From: Agrypnia vestita
Lineage: Eukaryota > Arthropoda > Insecta > Trichoptera > Phryganeidae
Length of the DNA: 64,000 nt
Assembly: GCA_016648135.1 (NCBI GenBank)
Contig: JADDOH010001561.1
Span: 124,001 to 188,000, forward strand
Direction: 5' to 3'
The notes beneath the pieces were generated by a model. The model searched no databases. It saw nothing but the letters and a program-made list of their open reading frames with translations, and was not told the origin of the DNA. The position numbers were made by a program, and so were the translations under genes. Of the stretch, positions 32,931 to 45,711 are shown piece by piece. The first letter of the stretch is position 1. Each line of letters begins with the position of its first letter.

Positions 32931-35560
32931 ACAAAACTAGCCTTTTCCTATCGGATACGTCATCCAGACTTATCTCCATTTTTTACAAAAATTTGGCCTT
33001 TTCCCTACCGGATATGTCATCTTTTGTTTTTATTAATGTTCCGGACAAGAACACTTTTTTATGCGGCTCAGTTATCTTCGCTGGTGAGGCAGAGATCGCC
33101 ACCAGAATTCGCTGTGAAGCTCGTAGTCCGTGGATATGCCAGAAGTCAAACGCCGAGGTAGTGCTTTATCGTATGAAATTCGAAGAAAAAATCCGAAGCG
33201 AAGTCCAGGTCAGAAGGCAGTGGTCACAAAATCCAAGAAAGCAGAAGTCCAAAAAAGATGAGCAGGGGTTAGAAATAAAAGGCAGCGAGAAGATAGTCCA
33301 AACAGCGATTTTCGTACCACGCGGCTTGCGTAACTATGGTACTCGCTTTTCAATGCGTTATATTTATACCAAATTCAAAATTGCACAAGATTGCGTCATA
33401 GCCAATAAGGGTGCCGGATTCTGGGAAGGCGCCGCAGCGCTCCCAGCGGCTGAGCGGTGAACTACGTCAGTCGCGGTTGCGCAATTCCACCGCGAGGCAG
33501 ATTTCATATAACAGATACAGATTAATTTATAAAAAATGCATTGTAGCTCCCAAGAGACTTAAAACTGTGTTATTTTGTAATAACAGACCTAGCAGATGAT
33601 AATAACACAGTTGTTTGGACAGGCTGGGTCATACACGGCCCAAAATATTAAAATTAAATTTGCCACAAACGGCTCAAATTTTCAAAAATTCATAAAAAAT
33701 CAAAAACAGTATTTTTACAAGTTTTGCTATGACAAATATAAATTGCGCATGCAAGCACTCATTTTAACAGTAATTCCAAATATGTCAGGTAAATATTTAC
33801 TGAGTTATAGGCATTCAAAAAAGCGCCAAAAACCAATTTTTTTATTCCACTCTCAGGCGCGCCTATATCATTCCACATATATAAAAATATATTCTCCAGA
33901 CAGGCATTCAGTAAAGGAATGCAATGGCACTACATCAGTAGGATTTCGTCCACGGTAAGCCGCTCTAATCGTCGATTAAAAATTCGACTTTTTAATATTC
34001 TCCACGGCGAACCGTACGCACGAGCTTACCGCGACGTGGGCCTGAAAGCAGGCGTACCGTTTCCAAATCGAGAAAATACAAAATTTTCTCACGGTCTTCC
34101 AGTAATCATTTATTTCATGATGGACCATCTCCACGATGGCGCCCGGTTCAGGCCTTCGGGCCCCCGTGGAGGGTATCCCATATACGCATCTCAGACGGGG
34201 ACTCGGAATTTGAGTACTAGGCGTTAGAAGTTATAGCCGGTCAGGTGAGCTTGTCAAATCTCTCATATTCAAAAACATTTATTTGCCCGTCGGCGGATTC
34301 TACGGCGGAAAGAAAGAGACGAGGCCCTCTGCAGCGAGACTCGTCTCCCGTGTTGGTGGATATTGCGTGCCACACTCATGCCCATTTAGTGTAGGCGAAC
34401 ATCGCGGGTACCGCGTGCCACACACATACTTTATTTGGGGCGTTACATCGCGGAAGAATCCCCCCGGCTCAAACTTCTAACCTCTGTCCACGCACCAGTA
34501 GGTGCCAAATAAAAAATTATTTATTTCCATTTTATTCATAAAATTCATAAAATTCCAATACATTTTCTCATCAGAGATTCAACATAATGCACATTACAAT
34601 ATTGCATACAAAAGGGCGCCGAAGCGCTGCTTCACACAAGGCATCAACATATTTTAAAAACATTTTCATAACATTACAAATTTCACACATATTTGTATCG
34701 ACACTTGTGGCTGGAAATAACATCGGCGGCCAAGACAGACATCACATTCTCATATTCATTTAACAAAGGGCCCTCCTCAGGGCTAGTGTCTGGACGATGT
34801 TGTTCTACAGTTAGTTGGAAGCAGCGTGCGCGGGCGGCCCCCCTCCAGTCGCGGCAACGGCCGCTGGGCACTGACTTGCGCGCGCTCCGATCGGCAACCC
34901 AATTTCCAGTGGTGGCATACACACCTCGTCCCCAATGCAATTTTCTGTATGTAGCGGCTGATTTGTTTGGCCACGCGCCGCTCATATTTGTCAGATTATG
35001 TTTTCATTTTTTACATGGCTCAACCCTGTCCGTTCCAATTAATAAATGTTTTTTATTAATATTTTTTAAACGAAATCAAATAATTTATAGATTTTTATTT
35101 ATTTTTTCTAAATTTGACTGTTTGCGTAAATAATTGGTGCTGCCGTGAAAAATAAAATTTATATTGCATAATATTTATTATTGTTTTTTCTTTTCGTTTT
35201 TTTTTCTTTTCTTGCGTTTCGTTTCTTGCGTTTTTTCTTCTGCATTCATTTTTCTATGGTTAAGAAAGTAATAATTGTAATTCAAAATGTATGGTATAAT
35301 TATCGAAATTTTAAAATGCAATATTTTATTTAATACTTATTATTTAAGTGTGAATTATTTTTAATATCGTAATCAGGACATTCAATTATACAGTGAAATA
35401 ATTATTTTTATTATACGCACACCGGGACCATCATCTTGGATTATTCCAAACATCGCAGTATTCAAATTGTTGAAATTATAATCTATATCACAGAATATAG
35501 ACCAAAAAATTTATATATTCTATGCGTCTTCATTCTCTATCCACAGAACACAGAATATAG
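32931..35560. other. GC-richer region of unknown repeats
   Basis: Several overlapping ORFs on both strands (for example 32993-33460 and 34693-35133 against 34683-34985) have no recognisable domain. Part of it (33520-33965) recurs at 55285-55690, so at least that part is mobile or dispersed. A long terminal repeat or a large non-autonomous element is possible. I cannot classify it. Confidence 0.3.
33520..33965. repeat. Dispersed repeat, copy 1
   Basis: Shares about 400 bp with 55285-55690: CAGACCTAGCAGATG, GTTTGGACAGGC, AACAGTATTTTTACAAG, TGCGCATGCAAGC, AGGCGCGCCTAT and GGAATGCAATGGCACTA in the same order. No ORF. Confidence 0.7.
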
Positions 35561-36539
35561 ACCAGCGGGTGGGCACTCGTAGTACCGAGTGACCACCATA
35601 AGGTAGCGCCACAGAATAGCCGTGACGTCATACGCATTGTTTATCGTCAGCCATCTTGTATCTTGTGCACGAACCAAAAAATAGAGAGGGCACGAACCAC
35701 AGAATAGCCGTGACGTTGATAATATCCGGTTCCTTGTCAGCCGCCATTTTCTTTATTCTGTGGCGTCTGCCGTCTGCATTGACAGGTCGTTGATAACAAC
35801 GGGATTGAAAATTGAAACTTTAAAACAGAAAACAAAGCACGATGGAGGTTGCTAGGGCTGAGGAAGTGCAGGTAAATATTTAACAATGCTCTAAATTGTA
35901 CATATAAATGATTTAATCTTATTCATCTAAATCCAGCTTTGCATTTGTATAAAAATTCTTCAATGGCGGACACATACAGCATACTATTTTCGTTCTCACG
36001 TCGCTATGGCAGTTAACATTTTTATTTTAAATATATTCTTCGGAAGCCAAAGAATTTACCAACTATTTTTTTACCGTAGCATATTAGAATTTGGAATTAG
36101 ACTTTCGAATTCGAAAGTAAGATAAATTTTTACCAGTATTCTTAAATTGCTATTTGTTTATTGATTTCACATTGAAACATTTCAGCTTCTCTGCTGATCC
36201 TCCTAACAAGGAAGAAGGGACAGATTCTTTGATAAAGCACCCACTTCAGAACTCTTGGAAGCCGTGGTACGTAGAGCCGAGCCACTCAAATGCGCCATTT
36301 GGGAAGATGTGCAAAAGGAAATTACTGCATTTGACACAGTTGAAGATTTCTGGATGTATATATTTTTTAACATGTATATTGGGGAGCACGGAAATAATGA
36401 ATAATAATATTGTAACTGTTCAGAACAAATGACATTCATTTTTAACAGCGAGGTATTGTAAAATCTGCCAACTATAGTTTACGTATCTGTAATATCCGGT
36501 TCCTTGTCAGTCGCCATTTTCTTTATTCTATGGCGTCTA
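35561..36539 (+). pseudogene. eIF4E-like 5' gene fragment, tandem unit 1
   Basis: Exon 1 (35842-35871) reads MEVARAEEVQ with a GTAAAT donor. Exon 2 from about 36211 (acceptor AACAAG) joins in frame: EEGTDSLIKHPLQNSWKPWY. This matches the start of the cap-binding core of eIF4E. A frameshift follows, and the next frame gives WEDVQKEITAFDTVEDFW, the conserved eIF4E block. A possible donor (GTATAT) lies after FW. The remaining eIF4E exons were not found. The frameshift argues for a pseudogene. The unit is repeated about 985 bp downstream. Confidence 0.7.
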
Positions 36540-37478
36540 CCCAGGGGGTGGGCACTCGAAGTATCGAGTGACCACCACAAGGTAGCGCCACAGAATAGCC
36601 GTGACGTCATACGCATTGTTTATCGTCAGCCATTTTGTATCTTGTGCACAAACCACAAAATAGAGAAGGCACGAACCATAGAATAGCCGTGACGTTGATA
36701 TGTAATATCCGGTTCCTTGTCAGTCGCCATTTTCTTTATTCTATGGCGTCTACCGCCTGCATTGACATGTCGTTGATAATACAACGGGATTGAGAATTGA
36801 AACTTTAAAACAGAAAACAAAGCACGATGGAGGTTGCTAGGGCTGAGGAAGTGCAGGTAAATATTTAACAATGCTCTAAATTGTACATATAAATGATTTA
36901 ATCTTATTCATCTAAATCCAGCTTTGCATTTGAATAAAAATTCTTCAATGGCGGACACATACAGCATACTATTTTCGTTCTCACGTCGCTATGGCAGTTA
37001 ACATTTTTATTTTAAATATATTCTTCGGAAGCCAAAGAATTTACCAACTATTTTTTTACCGTAGCATATTAGAATTTGGAATTAGACTTTCGAATTCGAA
37101 AGTAAGATAACTTTTTACCAGTATTCTTAAATTGCTATTTGTTTATTGATTTCACATTGAAACATTTCAGCTTCTCTGCTGATCCTTCTAATAAGGAAGA
37201 AGGGACAGATTCTTTGATAAAGCACCCACTTCAGAACTCTTGGAAGCCGTGGTACGTAGAGCCGAGCCACTCAAATGCGCCATTTGGGAAGATGTGCAAA
37301 AGGAAATTACTGCATTTGACACAGTTGAAGATTTCTGGATGTATATATTTTTTAACATGTATATTGGGGAGCACGGAAATAATGAATAATAATATTGTAA
37401 CTGTTCAGAACAAATGACATTCATTTTTAACAGCGAGGTATTGTAAAATCTGCCAACTATAGTTTACGTATCTGTAAA
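36540..37478 (+). pseudogene. eIF4E-like 5' gene fragment, tandem unit 2
   Basis: A near-identical copy of unit 1: exon 1 at 36827-36856, exon 2 from about 37196, and the same frameshift before WEDVQKEI. Because both units share the frameshift, it came before the duplication. Upstream, a block containing ATATCCGGTTCCTTGTCAG occurs once more at the junction (36490-36539), which marks the crossover point. Confidence 0.7.
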
Positions 37479-40359
37479 ATTTGTAAAATTGCAACAATGC
37501 ATTTGACGCATGCTTTCGGTTACGTACATCGTACGCGTGTGTCTTTTTAAATTTAATGTAAATTTAACACACTCATAATAATTATTAGAAAACTATTTTT
37601 GAATCTTTCTGAAATTTCTTGGTTATTGTTTATAAAAAAGTTCACCTGAAATTATTTTCTTCACCAATTAGTTTCATCTGATAAAGGACATCGACAGATT
37701 AATAGGATGTGATTAATATTATTTTATTCCCTATCCATAAAGTAATTAAACGATAAACAAATTAATGTATTGTTATATTGTAATAATAAAAAAAAATCGT
37801 TCAAATAGTTCCTCAATGGCCGACTGTACAGCACCATGACCTCTAATGCCTTCTCCTTGTCAAACACTTCAGAAAAATAGTTATAGGTGTCTATGGTTCT
37901 AGACAACGATCGGGTCACACAGTGTAGTTCAATATCTTGTATACAGTAATATCTCTACTTAATCTTCGAGTTCATCGACTTCTAATCCGTGTACTCCAAC
38001 TGAAAGGAACCAACCTCTAGCCTCTAAATATTGTTCCTTTGCCCATGTAATTGATCTAATTTATTGAAGTTTTAATAAAAAGCTGTTGTGTATAATATTT
38101 CAAATATAAGATCACTATGAAAACTGTTAAAAATTACAACTTTTCATTCTGTTTTGCTAAAACTTTTAATATTCGTAATGGATTCTACAGTTGCCAAATA
38201 ACTTACCATGTCTTACAAGCCGATGTCTAAAATTAATACTTTGTCGACTTAATTAATAATGGCAGTTTGAGTAATTCATTCAAATATTTGATATCGAAAA
38301 AATTACACGGCATAATACCCCAGAGGACACAAGCCAGATGATTCTGAGTGGCCGTGAAAACCTAAGAACATTCTTATCGCAAAAGATATCTGTCGAAACA
38401 TAACGAAACGACACGGAAATTGCCTTCACAATCAACCATTCCAAAGCTTTTGAAACTACTTTAATCGGATCGTTAACTAGGACAGCCTCATGTGGACCAG
38501 GTTTATTGAAAGCTACTCGGATTACTTCAGGGATTTAGAGGGAGCGTTGCCCCTAAGTTCAACAACCTTAGTTTTGCGCTAGTTTTGTATATTGTACCTA
38601 ATATATATTTGTATTCTGTGTTTGCATTCTATTTATTACGTGTATTTATAACATTAACTATTTTGTGAAGTATGTATTCATCATCGTCAAATATAAAGAT
38701 GTACATAGTGTGATGGATCCTCTTCTTCGCCTTTCAGCTCGATCCTACTCCTAACTGAGTTTACGCCTTGTTAGAGGCAAACAAGCTATCTATCTACGTC
38801 GGGTGAAGGCTCTACGGTTTTTAACGTAGTATTTCCAAACACCCTCGCTTTATTCAAGACCTCCCCAGTTCACGTTGTGTAATTTTTTGTTTCGAACTAT
38901 AGGGGATGAATTGGTTTAGTGGTAACCCTAACGCAAGCTTTACTTAAATTAAATACTGGGGTATGAAGTTCGTGAATGTTCATGGAAAACGCAAACAAAA
39001 CTACCTAGCACGTCAATTAAGCCCTACGGTGCAATTGCTAAACATACTATGTTCCGTGGCCCTATATTATTTACCTATCATTCCTACGGACTGAAACCAC
39101 TGCATCTGGTGTAGCTGCGCTTCCAGAGTGCGCGATCCTCTGCTCCCACGCCCTCTCCGCTCGATCCCCCATTGTCTTACCTGTATGGGATCGACCGCCA
39201 TCCACTGGAAAGGTTAGTAACGTGCCGTTATCACATGCGCATGCACATATAGAGTACATAGATCCCCTGAAAGCCCTCGAGTCCTTCGTAGCCGCTCCTA
39301 TGGATGATTCCGTCTTCGACGCCCTCGCTGATTAATAATTTTATCTTCCGCCGTTATCTCGCTGTGCTTATTCCTTACGATCTTTTATATTTACTCTGCA
39401 TTATTTTTATATCAATTACATTGTTACGTTTATTTACTAGCCGGCCTAAGTTCCGTCACCTGTATCTGGCCCTATGTCTCATTCTAGTGGTACGTTGGGT
39501 TCTAATGGATAAGGGGGTTGTAGAAGGTATGTGTAAATGTATGTGTACGCGGAAAATGTGGTTGCTTTAAATTCGGCCCCTCCATACCCAAAGGCTCATC
39601 GGTGACTGATCCCATCTTCCTTCTCCCGACACGAGTTCCGGATACGTTGACCTGAGCCTGGATGCGCCTTTTCATGTTGGGCCTCTTCTGTGCAAAGTAC
39701 CGCACCATCCCTCGCGTCAGTGTCTGGCGTCCGGGCTCAGAGCCAGTTTGCCCCCCGAATTCCAACTCCTCCAGGTTAAACTAAGTTAAACTACGGTATA
39801 TATACTGAAGCTACTGTAAAGATGGTCCCGGGCCACCTGTCAAGTCAAAAATATGCGAGTGGGGAGGGGGAGTTTCCTAGGCTCCCCAACCCTCGCCTGT
39901 GAGCAACTACAGCCCATTGGCCATTCGCGACACTACAGTGACTGCAATCACCCTCCCAGGTAGTACTTATTATAATCTGGTATGCATCAATACGTTCAAT
40001 CCATTCCAGACGAGGGAAGACATCCGCACGGGTGTTGTGCCACCCGTGAAGAGCCCCCTCATACACTACGTACGAATAGATACATACTAATAAAATATAA
40101 TATACATACATATACATACATATACAATACATAAATAAATACTTGTAATGGTTGGTTGCCATGTGGTTTCACGAGGCCATGACCCCTCGTATTAGCAGAC
40201 GGAAAGGTGGATCTGGACAGTAGGGTTATGCCTAGCCCCTGGCCAGGGATGTTGGTGTATTTTCTCCAAATGGTGTACAGCTAGAATCCTGCCATCGATG
40301 ATGATGGGATCTGCCTAATTTTCTCCGACTGATGTGTAACTGGAACCCTGCCGTCACTG
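37479..40359. other. Spacer with one short Penelope tail
   Basis: No gene recognised. At 38308-38372 there is a 65-bp piece of the Penelope 3' end (GGCATAATACCCCAGAGG to CTAAGAACATTCTT). 38700-40250 is GC-richer, with overlapping ORFs on both strands but no domain. Confidence 0.35.
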
Positions 40360-41870
40360 ATGGAGATGATGTTGTCACTATCGAAACGTCTCCTGATGAT
40401 ATATAGCTGAACTACCGCTAGTGATGATGACGATGATGATGATACTATCGTAACGTCTCCTGACGATATACAGCTGAAACACCGCTAATGATGATGATAA
40501 TACTATCGTAACGTCTCCTGACGATATATAGCTGAAACACCGCTGATGATGATGATGATACTATCGAAACGCCTCCTGACGATATACAGCTGAAACACCG
40601 CTAATGATGATGATGATACTATCGAAACGCCTCCTGACTATATACAACTGGGACACTGCTAATGATGATGATGATGATGATGCTATTGGAACGTCTCCTG
40701 ACAATATATAACTGGGACACCGCTAATGATGATGATATTGATGATACTATTGAAACGTCTCCTGACGATATATAACTGGGACACTGCTAATGACGATTAT
40801 GTTGATGATACTATCGAAACGCCTCCTGACGATATATAGCTGAACCACCGCTAGTGATGATGATGATGATGATGATACTATCGTAACGTCTCCTGACTAT
40901 ATATAGCCGAAACACCGCTAATGATGATGATGATACTATCGTGACGTCCCCTGACGATATATGGCTGAAACACCGCTAATGATGATGATGATACTATCGG
41001 AACGCCTCCTGACTATATATGACTGGGACACCGCTAATGATGATGATGATAATGATACTATTGAAACGTCTCCTGACGATATATAACTGGGACACAGCTA
41101 ATGATGATGATGTTGATGATACTATCGAAACGCCTCCTGACGATATAAAGCTGAAACACTGCTGATGATGATGATGATACTATCGAAACGCCTCCTGACG
41201 ATATACAGCTGAAACACCGCTAATGATGATGATAATACTATCGTAACGTCTCCTGACGATATATAGCTGAAACACCGCTGATGATGATGATGATACTATC
41301 GAAACGCCTCCTGACGATATACAGCTGAAACACCGCTAATGATGATGATGATACTATCGAAACGCCTCCTGACTATATACAACTGGGACACTGCTAATGA
41401 TGATGATGATGATGATGCTATTGGAACGTCTCCTGACAATATATAACTGGGACACCGCTAATGATGATGATATTGATGATACTATTGAAACGTCTCCTGA
41501 CGATATATAACTGGGACACTGCTAATGACGATGATGTTGATGATACTATCGAAACGCCTCCTGACGGTATATAGCTGAACCACCGCTAATGATGATGATG
41601 ATGATGATACTATTGAAACGTCTCCTGACGATATATAGCTGAAACACCGTTGATGATGATGATGATACTATCGTAACGTCTCCTGACGATATATAGCTGA
41701 AACACCGTTAATGATGATGATGATACTATCGAAACGCCTCCTGACCATATACAACTGGAACGCGGCGATCGGTGGCGACGACGTAACATAGCGAGTAGTG
41801 TGTAATCGGAACGCGGCGTTCAGTGACGGTGATGTAATTTGGCGCGTGGTATATAGTTGGGACACGGCAT
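40360..41870. repeat. Minisatellite, about 55-70 bp monomer, with higher-order repeat
   Basis: More than 20 tandem monomers of the form GATGATGATACTATCGAAACG, CTCCTGACGATATA, GCTGAAACACCGCTAAT. Monomers differ in the length of the GAT run and in small variants. A block of about a dozen monomers starting near 40489 recurs about 735 bp later from near 41224 with the same variant order. The last few monomers (41756-41870) are strongly diverged. A C-tract lies at about 41910-41922. Confidence 0.9.
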
Positions 41871-41939
41871 TCGGTGATGATGACGGTGGCGATGCTGATC
41901 TGACTATCCCCCCCCCCCCCCCGACGATGCACAGACGTA

Positions 41940-42290
41940 TGAGTACGTAAATAAATAAATATATAAATAAATAAATTGATAAATAAATAAATAAATTAAT
42001 TAATAAATTAATCAATTAATAAATTAATAAGTAATTAAACAAATGAATAAATAAATAAATATATTATTAATTAATTAATAAATCAGTCAATCAAACAAGT
42101 AAATGAATAAATAAATATATAATTAATTAACTAATCAATCAATCAATCAATTAAATAAATAAATAGATAAATAAATAATTTATAAATAGATGAATAAATA
42201 AATGAATGAATGACTGAATGAAAAATAAATAAATAAATAAACAAATAAATAAATATATATATATGAATAGACAAATAAATACCTAATTTT
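41940..42290. repeat. AAAT/AATT simple repeat
   Basis: Degenerate AAATAAAT, TTAATTAA and ATATAAAT runs over 350 bp, directly after the minisatellite. Confidence 0.9.
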
Positions 42291-42676
42291 TTATCCATGC
42301 TTATTATTGTACTTGCTTTCTAGATGGATGGACACAACTTTGATCGGTGAAATTTTCCTAACACTAAATAGTTAGGTTTATGAGTTTAATCTTATATTCC
42401 CCCCTCTTCCCCCCCCCCATGTAAGAAAGGGTGGAGGAGAGATAGGGATTAAATCATTATACATTTATGACAGTAAAAAATGAACAAATTCGTAAAAAAT
42501 TCAATGCTGGTATGCTGGTAACATAATGAGAGTAGATCCGCTTGCCTGTTTTACTTACCGTTTTATAAGCAAAAGCTCCTAAATCAGTCCAGCTCATTCG
42601 CCGCCTGGTTGGCATTTTTTAATGTTAAAAAAACATTGCGTAAATAATGTAATATTACAAAAAAATTTGATCGCAG
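42291..42676. other. Spacer
   Basis: Nothing recognised apart from C- and T-rich runs near 42400-42420. Confidence 0.4.
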
Positions 42677-42817
42677 CAAACCCAACATCTTCGACAACAT
42701 GCTGGCCATGATGGAGAAGTACGCCTACAACCTGGAGGGCCTGGTTGCTGAGAGGACGGAGCAGCTGACGCAGGAGAAGAAGCGGACTGACCAACTTCTA
42801 CACAGAATGTTGCCAAA
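42677..42817 (+). CDS. Receptor-type guanylate cyclase, single exon (dimerisation/linker helix)
   Basis: One exon of 141 nt between an AG acceptor (TCGCAG) and a GTACGT donor, encoding 46 codons plus partial codons. It reads NIFDNMLAMMEKYAYNLEGL, then VAERTEQLTQEKKRTDQLLH and RMLPK. This is the coiled-coil signalling helix between the kinase-homology domain and the cyclase domain of receptor guanylate cyclases, which make cGMP. Codon use is GC-rich (CTGGAGGGCCTGG), unlike its AT-rich surroundings, a sign of selection or recent origin. I did not find the adjoining exons (kinase-homology, or SVAxxL of the cyclase domain) in the window. It may be an exon of a gene with very long introns or a stray copy. 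Confidence 0.75.
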
Positions 42818-43698
42818 GTACGTTTTATTTTTGCAACTCTTTCTAGTACTGAGTACTCTACTTATCACATTACTTTATAGCTATTGTAATCTTAAGCTGT
42901 AAATATTATCTCATTGATTAGAATGGTTTTAAAAATATTACAGAAAATCTCATGCTAATTTGCTACCGTTTCAAAAGAAAAAATTTGGATAGTTAATTAT
43001 AAAAAATGAGCGTGTTACAGGTTTTCCAACTCAAGGTTAAAACACAAACTAGAATTGCCATCACTTACAGTTCTCCATCGGCGGATAAAAAATCTTAAAT
43101 ACACATTGAATTCGCCCTGTCATTCAGTTCATTCTCGTATTTTAGCGTAAGCTCTGACATCTTGATTTCCAATATACACTGAATTATTACGTCCAAAACA
43201 TCCAAATCAGTCCGGGATGGTGCAAGAACAATTGCCAATGAAGTATTAAAGTTTTGCGAAGCTGAAAAAGCAAATAATCGACCGATATTACCGTTTGACA
43301 GGTTGACAGATAGAGCGGCCGCCGTTACTGGTTTGTTTCTTTAGTGTTGCCCGACCAAATTTCTATTAAAGTTTCCGACACCGGTCACCGGACATTCTGT
43401 ACATTATGTATTGTGTAATAAATTTACACCCTGGCAACTTCTGTTACGCGACAGGGTCGCCCTCCTTCGCACGTCAATTTATACCGGTACGTCTATACCG
43501 AATGGCATTTTTGTTGTATAAAAAAGATAAAATGAAACAATAAGCACTTCATTCAATCTCCATGAGAACGCAGTTATAGCGGCTTAGCAATTTTCATGAC
43601 AGATTTTTCTGATTTATCCTGTTCATTAGATCTGATATTTCCAATGAGACGTTTGCCTTGAAATGGGAAGGTGAAAAATGTATGGAAATTTACAAATA

Positions 43699-44054
43699 TC
43701 TATACTTATATATAAACTAGTAAAATTTGTAAGTTTGGATGTAGGAGGTAATCTCCGAAATTGCTCATCCGATTTCAAAAATTATTTTTCCAATATTTAG
43801 AATAGACTTTCAGGGTGGACATAGGCTATATATTATCCCGTGTAAATAAATTCGACGAAAAAATGGTCGAGCGATGCGTTTTTACGAACGCTGCCTTAAC
43901 GTCAAGAGATATTTACATACTTTCTAAAGAGATGTTGTAGAACTCAAAAAGTTCTATAAAAAAGTGTCTATATGTTAAGGTTAATACACAAATTGATCAA
44001 ATATGACTAAAATTTACTAAAAATCTACGCGTGCGAAGCTGCGGGCACAGCTAG
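43699..44054 (+). mobile_element. Non-autonomous Helitron, 356 bp
   Basis: Begins TCTATACTTATATATAAAC and ends CTAG with an AGCTG...CAGCT hairpin just before, sitting between A and T without target duplication: all Helitron hallmarks. The 5' end resembles that of the 54146-54670 insertion. Confidence 0.75.
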
Positions 44055-44222
44055 TACTATAACGGCGTCTGCTTGTAGTATATCATGAACAAAATTATAT
44101 GCTGCTAAAGGTAGGTGGTATGTAGCTTTTATCTGAAAGTCGAACAGCCGGTTTTAATCGATTTGTTGCGCACGGATAATGGATCTGTCCGATTGAAGAG
44201 TCAAAGTTAGTAGTTCACTTAA

Positions 44223-45129
44223 GGGAGGGGTAAGGTTTTTAACTTTTTTTTTTGCATTTTATTTTTAATTTTTTAAATGAATATATAACATCGCAAGAAT
44301 ATTGTGTCAAAATTTCAAATCAATCGGAGCAAAATTGACGAAATTATGAACATTTGAGCGATACTCAGACTGATTTTCTATACCTGTTCGGGCAGCTAAG
44401 AGACGCGCTCACCTGAGGACTACCGGACGTGCTATTGTATTAGAAGAGTTTTGCGTAGACAAGGACAAAAAGATGCTGATGATGAAAGCTCTTTGCCGTG
44501 TGAACATGGCATCGACGATTATGTGTAAGTATAAAATAATTGTTGAGTTTTATTTTGAATTTTACAGTGTGCAAAACTTTAAATCGTTTTCCCCACATCT
44601 CACGTTTTCAAAGTCGGTGTCCATCATAACTTCAAAACTACTACACCGATCCTTTTGAAATTTTGAATACTATTTCTGTACATAATTTACGAGGTAACGC
44701 TGGAGACTTTTTTTCAAATTTGTTATTAATTTTTATTTTTTAATAACAAATTAGTCAATATTTTTCGCAAAAAATCGCGTTTTTCCCTTCAAAGTGTTCC
44801 AAAAAATTGAAAAATTGAAATTTCAAAAAAGCCTCCCAGCGTTACCTGGGAAAATCAATTATCTAACGAATGAACTTTGATTTTTTGATTTCAGATGATC
44901 TAGCACCGAGTTATGATGGACACCGCAATTCTACTTTTTTCCCAGGCACGTCCGAATAATCGCTGCCATTGCCGTATTTTTTAATATTTCGTCTTGAAAA
45001 TTTTACACAATATTGTTCAAATGTCATACTTTAATTTACCATTGGTTTTAATAAAGAGATTTTAACTGTGTCGTCACAAAAAATTCACAAAAACATGCCT
45101 TTTTTTGTACGAATTAACCTTACCCCCCC
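44223..45129. mobile_element. TTAA-flanked non-autonomous element
   Basis: The ends GGGAGGGGTAAGGTT and AACCTTACCCCCCC are inverted. TTAA flanks both ends (44219-44222, 45130-45133). The TTAA target suggests a piggyBac-like enzyme, but the GGG start is not the usual CCC. No ORF of note. Confidence 0.5.
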
Positions 45130-45604
45130 TTAACGAATGCTCTGCTGAAATCCAATACAAAACTTCCTAGCTAAAACTGTCAACCCTGGCGCCGAATGCC
45201 TATATCTGAATAAATCGATTCCGATTATGTTTCACTGAGCTGTAACACAAAACACGTGTACAAATTTTGTCTCGAAACGTTATTTCAGCAATTATTTAAT
45301 CTATTAATGCTATTTATCAATTCTTCTGTGGTCAGGATCAAACCATGTTTAAATATTAACTAAGAAAATCGATCGTGGTTAAGCTAATTGGTCCATTTTT
45401 ACGCCCTTTCTTTTAACTCGTAGCGTCTGCGGTTTGCTGTCTGCCGGAAAGCTTTGAATCGATTTTTAACCCTTTTCCCGTGATCTAATCGAGCTGAAAC
45501 TCTGCAGGCAGACTCGTGGCGACGATAAAAATGATCTAAGAAATTTTCAAGACATTTAAGAATAAATTAAATACTTTGTTTTAAACCACTTTATTGCTAT
45601 ATAT

Positions 45605-45645
45605 TTGTCAACTAGTTTCGGTTGGACTTAACCTTCTTCAGGACA
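45605..45645 (-). ncRNA. Hammerhead ribozyme, left arm
   Basis: Minus strand: TGTC, CTGAAGA, stem II GGTT/AACC, GAAAC, TA loop, GTT, then GACA pairing with TGTC. Core consensus CTGANGA...GAAA is intact. Confidence 0.75.
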
Positions 45646-45669
45646 TTTATAATATAGACTTTATTATAA

Positions 45670-45711
45670 TTGTCCTGAAGAAGGTTGAGTCCAACCGAAA
45701 CTAGTTGACAA
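45670..45711 (+). ncRNA. Hammerhead ribozyme, right arm
   Basis: Plus strand: TTGTC, CTGAAGA, stem II GGTTG/CAACC, GAAAC, TA loop, GTT, then GACAA pairing with TTGTC over 5 bp. The predicted cut is after GTT. Confidence 0.78.

Noticed and set aside
34683..35133. Overlapping ORFs on both strands in the GC-rich block
   Set aside because: No motif on either strand; open frames are expected where stop codons are rare.
36154..36439. Plus and minus ORFs in the duplicated unit as independent genes (also 37139-37424)
   Set aside because: The plus frame is explained as an eIF4E-like exon read through its intron edge; the minus frame is its shadow.
40360..41760. Minisatellite monomer contains CTGACGA followed by GCTGAAAC, like a hammerhead core
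   Set aside because: The 9 bases between the boxes cannot form stem II, and no helix I pairing was found.
40360..41760. CRISPR-like array
   Set aside because: The monomers are repeats throughout with no unique spacers, and this is a eukaryotic genome.
41668..42015. Minus-strand ORF through the minisatellite end and AT repeat
   Set aside because: Encoded peptide is a translation of simple repeats (YLSIYLFIYLFIY).
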